A DNA stretch of 64,000 bases from NCBI GenBank assembly GCA_054601695.1, contig BAAHQB010000185.1, positions 124,001 through 188,000 on the forward strand, read 5' to 3'. Source of the DNA: Amorphochlora amoebiformis. Lineage: Eukaryota; Cercozoa; Chlorarachniophyceae. The notes below the pieces were generated by a model. The model was not told where the DNA came from. It searched no databases and was given only the letters and a program-made list of their open reading frames with translations. The position numbers and the translations under genes were made by a program. Shown in pieces: positions 1 through 64,000 of the stretch; the stretch's first letter is position 1, and each line of letters starts with the position of its first letter.

Positions 1-94
1 TATGTATGTATATATATGCGTGTGTATATTTGTATACATATGTATAGAACTGTATTCATACATATATCTATATATATACATATATATATATATA

Positions 95-166
<72 letters not shown>

Positions 167-184
167 TAAATATGTATGTGTGTA

Positions 185-222
<38 letters not shown>

Positions 223-404
223 ATAAATGTATATGTGTACTGGTGAGTGTATGTATTTGTCTACCTATGCGACAGCATTATGTAGGAGCTATATCATATT
301 ACAGGTCATGAACACATATGCTCAAATGTAAACTCATATTTTCATTTATATATTATTATATTGATGCATACATATTATATATATATATATAGGTGTTGAT
401 ATAC

Positions 405-487
<83 letters not shown>

Positions 488-559
488 GATATATAAATAT
501 TCATATATATATATATATATATACATATATATGTGTGTGTGTGTGTATGGCATTCTCAG
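1..559. repeat. TA-rich flank with no recognised exon
   Basis: The stretch is mostly (TA)n with short TG and TACA variants. A unique piece at about 241-350 shows no convincing coding potential. It is probably an intron of the receptor gene that follows, because the first recognisable exon at 560 begins in mid-frame after a cag acceptor. An exon hidden in the unique piece cannot be excluded. Confidence 0.6.
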
Positions 560-14735
<14,176 letters not shown>

Positions 14736-15496
14736 AGAAGCACTAAGAGGCACAATAAAGGAACAGGTAGGATGTGGGATGTTGATGTACTGGATGTAGT
14801 CTACATGATTGGACTAGGTGGCCAAGTTACTAGAGTTACCGCAGTGTGCTTAATTATAGTTACTGCTAACAATGATCTCACTGGGTCTAGCGATGATCTA
14901 GACGATATAACGATCTGACAACTTAAATGATATGTGCAAAACTCTAGAAACTAGTAAGCCCACACCCAGACATTATATCAGGCCAGTATATCCGCAATCT
15001 CTAGAATCTGTGAGAATCACTAGAAATAGTAGAAGCACATCTTCTCTATTTCTTCATTACGCTAACGCTAGTAACGGTCGATGCTATATATATATATACA
15101 TCGATATATCTAGTTGATACTACGAACTCTTAAGACTCTCATACGAACGATCATATCAATCTCACCTAATTAAGGAAATTACCTAATTACTAGAATTAAG
15201 GAAATTACCTGATTTTAGAATGACATCTAAGATTATTAAAATTAGACCGTACACCGTGCTAGAGTATCATCTAGATCATATGACAACTAGTATTAGCGCT
15301 CTAGAGTACAACCTAGATCACTATCTAGACTATATCATATATTCTAGATATTCTCAAGCAGTTAATACTACAAATCTAGTCTGGACTCACACTAGATACC
15401 ACTGTACCCTAGGTACCAGCTAGACTAGTCCTAGAAGATATCTAGGATATGTTGCTTGGAAGATTAATGTAGTTAATAGCAAGGTGAATGGTTAAA
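14736..15496. other. Convergent intergenic spacer, CTAG-rich
   Basis: Spacer between the stops of the receptor (+) and the coiled-coil gene (-). It lacks long TA arrays but has an unusual density of CTAG tetranucleotides (CTAGAC, CTAGAA, CTAGAT), especially 14830-15450. AATTAAGGAAATTACCT occurs twice near 15170-15210. No credible exon was found. Confidence 0.7.
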
Positions 15497-15705
15497 TTAT
15501 TCGCCTACATCTGTCGACGCAGTGACACTTCCCTCATCTGTCCCCCAGTGATCAGGGAGTTTGTGGTCACATCCTACCACCGGTACAGATTCTGAGGGCT
15601 CAACATGCTCCTGCCCCAGGTCAGCGGAAGTGTCATGGCTCTCGGAAGCCGGGGCTTCCTTCTTTGAGTTTTGAGCTATTTTTCGGAGATCGTCGCGTTC
15701 CTGTG

Positions 15706-15738
<33 letters not shown>

Positions 15739-15750
15739 CAATATAATATC

Positions 15751-15815
<65 letters not shown>

Positions 15816-15952
15816 ACATAATACATATTATATATATATATATATATATTATATTATATTATATATATACACTATGTGTTATGGTTTAATATAGGAGAAT
15901 ATTTGTCCAGTTTGGTTGTATCATATTTACATATAACATACATATGTATATA

Positions 15953-15987
<35 letters not shown>

Positions 15988-16018
15988 TATTTGTATATAC
16001 GTAAAAGTATGTATGTAT

Positions 16019-16069
<51 letters not shown>

Positions 16070-16165
16070 TATATATATATATATATATGTATTTATATAT
16101 GTAATATGTATACATGTAATCATATGTGCATATTCATATTTATATAAAGATCTATAAATATACGC

Positions 16166-16200
<35 letters not shown>

Positions 16201-16255
16201 ATTTAATGGGATACACTCCTACATTATATCCACATAATATCTATAATATATATAT

Positions 16256-16313
<58 letters not shown>

Positions 16314-16318
16314 CATAT

Positions 16319-16357
<39 letters not shown>

Positions 16358-16442
16358 TATATTGGAATATGTCCATAAATAAACACATTCACACGAACAC
16401 ACATATGTATATATGTATGTATAAATTTATATGTGTGTGTAG

Positions 16443-16490
<48 letters not shown>

Positions 16491-16557
16491 TATAATAAAT
16501 AATGTATAGCTCTTTACAACAAGCACAAACACACACACACACACATACACTATATTT

Positions 16558-16588
<31 letters not shown>

Positions 16589-16712
16589 ATATTTACATTT
16601 ATATATTATACAATGGTTATTGTTATATATATACGCATATGCACGCGGAAATAGACATAAAATATCTATGTATACGCACATACATAGACACACACTATAT
16701 ATATATATATAA

Positions 16713-16747
<35 letters not shown>

Positions 16748-16819
16748 TATATACATATACATACATATGTATCGCTATGTATTTTTATGTATATGTCTAT
16801 ATATATAGTGTATATATAT

Positions 16820-16904
<85 letters not shown>

Positions 16905-16909
16905 CACAA

Positions 16910-16959
<50 letters not shown>

Positions 16960-17179
16960 ACGAAATATATATATGTGTATATATATACATATGTATTTAC
17001 CTCCTAACATTAAACATGAGCGACATGAAAATATGGTAGTACCTGTTGTATTTCTTCCAACCTCAGTCTCAGCTTAGCAACCTGCCTCCGTATCTCCTAA
17101 GTTTTGCATAAATTACACATACCAATTTTGTTTATATATTTTATACATTTGTTTATTAATATGTATATTTATGTACATG

Positions 17180-17212
<33 letters not shown>

Positions 17213-17243
17213 GTGTATATGTATGTGTGTATATATATTTATA

Positions 17244-17283
<40 letters not shown>

Positions 17284-17301
17284 TTACAAATGTACACATT
17301 A

Positions 17302-17344
<43 letters not shown>

Positions 17345-17400
17345 TACATATACACATATAAATATATCAAGGTATATTAATACTAATCATAATATGAATA

Positions 17401-17451
<51 letters not shown>

Positions 17452-17490
17452 CAAACATATACGCAATTATGTAATCATATATATTTATAT

Positions 17491-17524
<34 letters not shown>

Positions 17525-18837
17525 AACCCTCTCCTCCGCATCCAGGTCCTCCATCGACACCTTAGCCTTCCTCCGCCTCCTACCTCTCTCTCCTCTCGCT
17601 CTCCCTTTGCTCCCTCTCCCTCCTCTCCCTCTCCCTTCCCTGGTATCTTTATCCCTCGGTTGTCTTCCCTTCATCCTTGACCCTTGACCTGTGATTACAC
17701 AGGTTTAATTCAAATTGAATCTACGCTGCAAGCTAACGTCGCAATACGTTATTGGGGGCCAATTTTGTGAGAATAGAAGGAATAGGTTTTAGGATTATGT
17801 TGAATTTCCAGCTGCGAAATATTCCTAGCATTTAGGATCAGGGTGTCCTTGATGCAAACTTCAGTTAAGATTTGGCTATGGGTTTAGGTTAACTCAACTT
17901 AATCCATCCAAAGACTAACCTTAGCCCTTGCCCAATCCTAAGGTTTGTTAACCTTCACGACTCCTCTCGGAACGGTTAGCGGCCTCACGGCCATGCCTCA
18001 CTTTCCGCCCATTTTGCTGCTTCTCTCGCAATGCCTTCGGAACGTAGTGGCTGGATGTGCGAGTCGTTATGCCTAGGATAGATTGGTTGGTGAGCCACGC
18101 ATTCGTAGCGGATACAAACATCTCACGTTTTGCGGACGGCCGTTCGACCTCCTTTCCCCTTTGCCACTGGCCGCTATCCGCTCCTGACCCTCGACTTTCC
18201 CCTGATGAGAAATAATCTTTTAGAATCGCTGGTGGTGGAAGCACGGAAAAGAGCATTAATGCATGTGTCACTTTTTTTGTCATTCTGACTCTTGACCCAG
18301 CGATGATAATCCTCCCGGTCCTCGTCATGCCTAGAAATGTACACATGCTCAACGAGATGTCGAAAAAGTACTTGGAAAACTTCCATGTTGATATATTCAA
18401 TTTGAACTCACTTGTTTTGTTCAGCCTCTGCGTTTTTCTCCTCACGCATCTCTGCGCTTCTCATTTTCCTTCGGGTTGACAGATTCTGGTTGAGTGGGAA
18501 GGTTTGCATGCAAAACAGGAAAGTCAACTTGAGGAAGGGCAAAGGAGACTCAAGACCTTCGTTGTCTCATTCGATCCTCGTAATGAGCCCGGTTCTTTTG
18601 TATGTGCACAATTTGGCGCATAAATCTGAAATATGTGCCAAAGGTCAGCCTGTGAGTGTCTACGTGGAAGCAAATACCCATGCTTCTGGTTTAGCCTCCT
18701 CTTGGGCTCGCTAGTCTTAAATTCACTGAAGTCTTCATCGTGATTTCGATTGATTTCCGGGCCTACAGAACACGATCTTTCGTCGGTTAACACCCGCGTG
18801 TCTCCCTGACTCACTGACACGCACCTTCATCTGCCAT
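15497..18837 (-). CDS. Charged coiled-coil protein with Arg/Gly-rich segment, 293 residues
   Basis: Exons in coding order: 18837-18825, 18762-18678, 18625-18557, 18468-18412, 18330-18272, 18228-18120, 18072-18002, 17688-17528, 17096-17043, 15700-15497. The sum is 882 bp, an exact multiple of three, and every splice is phase-consistent. It starts MADE on a 13-bp first exon. The N-terminal half is rich in Arg, Lys, Glu and Gln ([32 protein letters not shown]), predicted helical. Residues about 160-200 form an Arg/Gly-rich tract ([20 protein letters not shown]). A leucine-spaced helix, [18 protein letters not shown], follows. The last exon is acidic and Ser-rich. No catalytic or named domain was recognised. 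A cytoskeletal, ciliary or RNA-binding role is conceivable but unsupported. It probably shares a promoter with the hydrolase gene at 19071. Confidence 0.85.
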
Positions 18838-19070
18838 CGATACGCCGATTTATAATAGCTTTTCAGAATGCAACTGAAATCCCCTAAATCTATCCCCAAA
18901 CTCTTAAGAAAGAAAGTACTTCCATCTCTCCTGGAATCTCGCGGTGGTGCCCATAGCCCCAACTCAACGGGCGCGAGTGCACGACTACGCGACCTCCTGT
19001 CAATCGCGTTACATCTTTCATCTAGAATTCGGTGAAAATCCAAATATAGAAGCACAGCAAGGAGAAATTT
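18838..19070. promoter_or_regulatory. Bidirectional promoter region, gene pair 2/3
   Basis: Only 233 bp separate the divergent start codons of the coiled-coil gene (-) and the ABHD17-like gene (+). The segment has no TA microsatellite and no TATA-like box that I can single out. Its role as a shared promoter is inferred from position alone. Confidence 0.6.
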
Positions 19071-23512
<4,442 letters not shown>

Positions 23513-23846
23513 GTATAAATCAGCGTATGCCAGGAAGAGGAACGTCATCAATCCATTTCTTTGCATATGCAGTTAATGTTAGCAATCCATTAACGGTTGT
23601 CTAGGGAAAACTATGGATAAAGTTCTAGATGTAAGCCTATATAGTTACAACAACTCTAGCTAGCTAAGCTAGAAGACAGTTAGTGTTTTAGTTGCTATAT
23701 ATATAATGGTACATATATATCATAATATATATAATATATATGTATATATACACGCACACACCCACCCAGCACCCAGAGCACACACCAGCGCGCTAGACAC
23801 ACACACATACTAGACATATATCTAGTATATACATACATATATATAC

Positions 23847-23893
<47 letters not shown>

Positions 23894-23947
23894 TGTATAT
23901 ATTTATCTGGTATATACTCTAGATACTCTAGATACTAGATATATGTG

Positions 23948-24006
<59 letters not shown>

Positions 24007-25458
24007 AGATATATATATATATATATATATATATAAATTATATATACGGTGATATATACTCTAGATACTAGATATACTAGTATATGTATCTTTTTATACT
24101 TATATATACTGGGCCATGATCATGGCACTAGTTACGTACACATATATCTAGCATATGTACTTACATGTATATCTACTAGATCTAAATATATCATCGTACA
24201 TACTGATCGATATCATACTCTAGATCTAGTAAAGTTTAGTACTAGAAATTATATATACGGTGATATATACTAGATATATACTAGTTATATGTATCTTTTT
24301 ATACTTATATATACTGGGCCATGATCATGGCACTAGTTACGTACACATATATCTAGCATATATACTTACATGTATATCTACTAGATCTAAATATATCATC
24401 GTACAAACTGATCGATATCATACTCTAGATCTAGTAAACTTTAGTACTAGATATATGTTATACTAGTTATATACGAATATATATATATACATATATCTAC
24501 GAGTCTCGGCGAGGGCATGATGTTGATATGTACTAATATCAGTGCTAACTAGTGTAATATGTAATGTACTATCTTATGATATCGTTCTAGCGTCCACTCG
24601 TCTAGTACGTATGACGTGAATATCGTCTAGATAACAACATGATACATCGCGTACGTATTACAATAAATTGCCTACTAGATATATGATGATACGTACGTAC
24701 ATACGCATCATACTAGTAGTTGCAAGTAGTACTACCGTACTACTACGTACGTATACGTACGAATGCGATTTTAATTAAGACCTACCTAGGGCTAATAACC
24801 TCAACAGGATACGTTCGTGGAAGTACGCAGCGCATGCGCAGCCTAGCAGCTGGTTATGCATACCTCGATACTGGCATCATGATGGCTGAACTATATCATG
24901 ACAGCCGCCATGTATGTAGGTTTCGGTTCGAATGCGTATGTACGTATACAAAATGAACGTATATACGCCATGTTAAACTATCGTATCATACGGTCAATCA
25001 ATAATATAGCGATAGTCTAGGTAGGTAGTGTCACATTAGACTCTAGAGACCAGGTCTACGAGGTAGTATTCTTTTAGACCCCGGCTAAGTTTAGTAGGTA
25101 CTACTACCAGTCTACTAGTACCAAGTACGATGATCTAGGATATATTAAATTTGTGCAGGTTTAATACAAGTAATAGTAATTCCAGTAATTCACCCACTGT
25201 CAACAGTCGTTTCAACGAGTTATGGTACACCATTGGTTGAAAAATCGAACTTGCCTGCGAAAGTTAGTCTTTGCGCGTACAGCCTCCGAGCTCCAAAATT
25301 AGAAAGAAAAAGCCGAGCTCAAAAATTAAAAAACAAAAATGAAAAACTTAAGACTAGGCAGGCGGCGAGAAGCGCACAACCCACTAGCGACTCAACGCGT
25401 GGCGTGGCTATCTATTTTGTAGTCAATGGGTGAATTCTTAAATTGATCATGAGAGGAG
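23513..25458. other. Convergent intergenic spacer, CTAG-rich, with 211-bp tandem duplication
   Basis: Spacer between the stops of the ABHD17-like gene (+) and the polycystin-like gene (-). It is crowded with CTAG and ACGTAC tetra- and hexanucleotides. Two adjacent copies of a 211-bp unit start at about 24035 and 24246 and differ at few positions. Each includes the palindrome GGGCCATGATCATGGCACTAG core. The region 25030-25440 is unique and non-coding as far as I can see. The short frames in the duplicated unit are not supported as genes. Confidence 0.8.
24035..24457 (+). repeat. Tandem duplication, 211-bp unit
   Basis: Both copies run from TTATATATACGGTGATATATAC through TATCTTTTTATACTTATATA and CTGATCGATATCATACTCTA to AGTTTAGTACTAGA or its near match. 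The offset measured at identical landmarks is 211 bp. High identity indicates a recent event. Confidence 0.9.
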
Positions 25459-54683
<29,225 letters not shown>

Positions 54684-54921
54684 CACCAGGAGCGCGTGCG
54701 CCAACAGGCGAGTTTTTCCGCCTTTTTTCTTGTGTTTTTTTTCCCAAGTGGAAACGGCCAGCACACCTTCGCGATGTCTAAACCTGTCCAAACTAAGGCG
54801 ATTTTACCTTGTATTTCACTATTAACACAAGAGCGTGATAGATCGTGAAGTACCCGTGACTCCGCCTCATGTTGCTCATTATGTCACCCGGCCCCTCCGA
54901 AGATCCAACTGCACCCACTGC
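54684..54921. promoter_or_regulatory. Bidirectional promoter region, gene pair 4/5
   Basis: The 238 bp between the divergent ATG codons of the polycystin-like gene (-) and the dehydrogenase gene (+) have no microsatellite. Reading upstream of either ATG stays open for some codons, so the exact starts could be slightly longer. The polycystin start was chosen because a signal peptide follows, the dehydrogenase start because a hydrophobic anchor follows. Confidence 0.6.
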
Positions 54922-63027
<8,106 letters not shown>

Positions 63028-64000
63028 GGTTCGATAGATAGAGTCATATGTAGTATAGCTAGATATTCGATACGGCCCGAAAACGTCGAAAAGTTTCAAG
63101 CTTAAGTTTCATCGTACTATCCTTGATCGCTAGATGGATCATACGGTGCGGATGTCCGTTTATGTGCATGAGTTAGTGACGTGACCATGATTGCTGCTAG
63201 ACTCTAGGACTAGCAAGAGTATGACTAGTATGATCGGACTATAGACTATGACTAGTATAATCATCGGATAGTTAAACTAGTGCCATATCTAGCATACGAT
63301 CATACATATACCAGATTGGTTACTATGATGTCAATATCTCCAGAGTATATATAGTATCTAGAAACTCGCCTGTGTGTATAGCTCTAGTTACTAACGCAGA
63401 TGCTTTTGAGTAATGATCGAATAGTTGAATAATAATGAATATGTGAAGTCGCATGCACATGCGCTCACGGCCTAGACTAGTAGACAGTGAAACTAGTGCA
63501 AAAGGCTATATCATGCAGGGCCGGTCCTGGGGTGGGCTCTGAGGCTAGATAGGAGTCCTAGCTAGACTCCCACAGGTCCGAACTTCGAGTAAAATAGCTG
63601 GAAGAGTGATGAGAATTAGATGCTGCATATGGGTTTCAAACGATTATGCTTACCCCATTGGCCGATATCGTGTCACCAAGTCCAACAGTTTTCCTTGGAG
63701 TCTGGGAGGTGGATTATTTAGGGACTAGTGTCTTTGTGAGTATATGTATGTGTTTATAGGAAAATTCGGAATTTTGATGTATTGTGAACTTATACATATA
63801 GTTATATATATAAAAAATTCGGAATTTTGATGTATTGTGAACATATACATATAATTATATATATATATATATTTCTATATGTATGTGTATGTGCATGTGC
63901 ACATATATACATGTACACATGCACATATACATATATATATATATATATATACATAATTACATATGCGTATGTATGTATGAATAATTAATAAATAAATAGA
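63028..64000. other. 3' spacer after the dehydrogenase, CTAG-rich, with a 50-bp tandem duplication
   Basis: From 63050 to about 63550 CTAG recurs densely (ACTAGT, CTAGAC, TCTAGA), as in the other two spacers. At 63762-63810 and 63814-63862 the unit AAAATTCGGAATTTTGATGT with TATTGTGAACWTATACATAT is tandemly duplicated. No exon was identified, and the last 100 bp return to TA/TG repeat. Confidence 0.75.

Noticed and set aside
24035-24457. CRISPR array or phage-like repeat
   Set aside because: Only two long copies without spacers, in a eukaryotic intergenic region.

Overview
This is an intron-rich nuclear segment of a eukaryote. Coding sequence is split into many short exons, mostly 30-170 bp, joined by GT-AG introns. 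Most introns are filled with (TA)n microsatellite, which also produces the many meaningless Ile/Tyr reading frames. The gene content (two receptor-type proteins with REJ and GPS modules, one polycystin-like and one seven-helix) points to a flagellated protist or a similar lineage. I cannot name the species. Short degenerate CCCTAA-type repeats occur inside introns.

Five genes can be assembled by eye with reading phase conserved across almost every junction. (1) + strand, about 560-14735, 5' end outside the window: a REJ-type ectodomain, a GPS autoproteolysis motif, seven helices and a basic Ser-rich tail, i.e. an adhesion-GPCR-like receptor. (2) - strand, 18837-15497: a 293-residue charged coiled-coil protein with an Arg/Gly-rich stretch, family not recognised. 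(3) + strand, 19071-23512: an ABHD17-like serine hydrolase (353 residues) with a Cys-rich N-terminus. (4) - strand, 54683-25459: a giant gene of about 75 exons and roughly 2,000 residues, with signal peptide, EGF-like and REJ modules, GPS, one helix, a long acidic/basic cytoplasmic region built from degenerate one-exon repeats, then four polycystin-1-like helices and a stop. (5) + strand, 54922-63027: a membrane-anchored short-chain dehydrogenase/reductase of 416 residues with all catalytic motifs.

The genes alternate in orientation. Genes 2/3 and 4/5 start head to head, with only 233 and 238 bp between start codons, so each pair probably shares a promoter. Genes 1/2 and 3/4 end tail to tail across spacers rich in CTAG. 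A third spacer of this kind follows gene 5.

The repeat landscape includes TA arrays of up to about 150 bp, a TA/TG/CG alternating tract of about 470 bp, a dispersed SINE-like family, a perfect 46-bp inverted repeat, several tandem duplications, and three places where a splice junction has been partly duplicated next to itself. The most interesting biology is the pair of REJ-GPS receptors with different membrane parts, and the unusual linker and truncated pore region of the polycystin-like protein.
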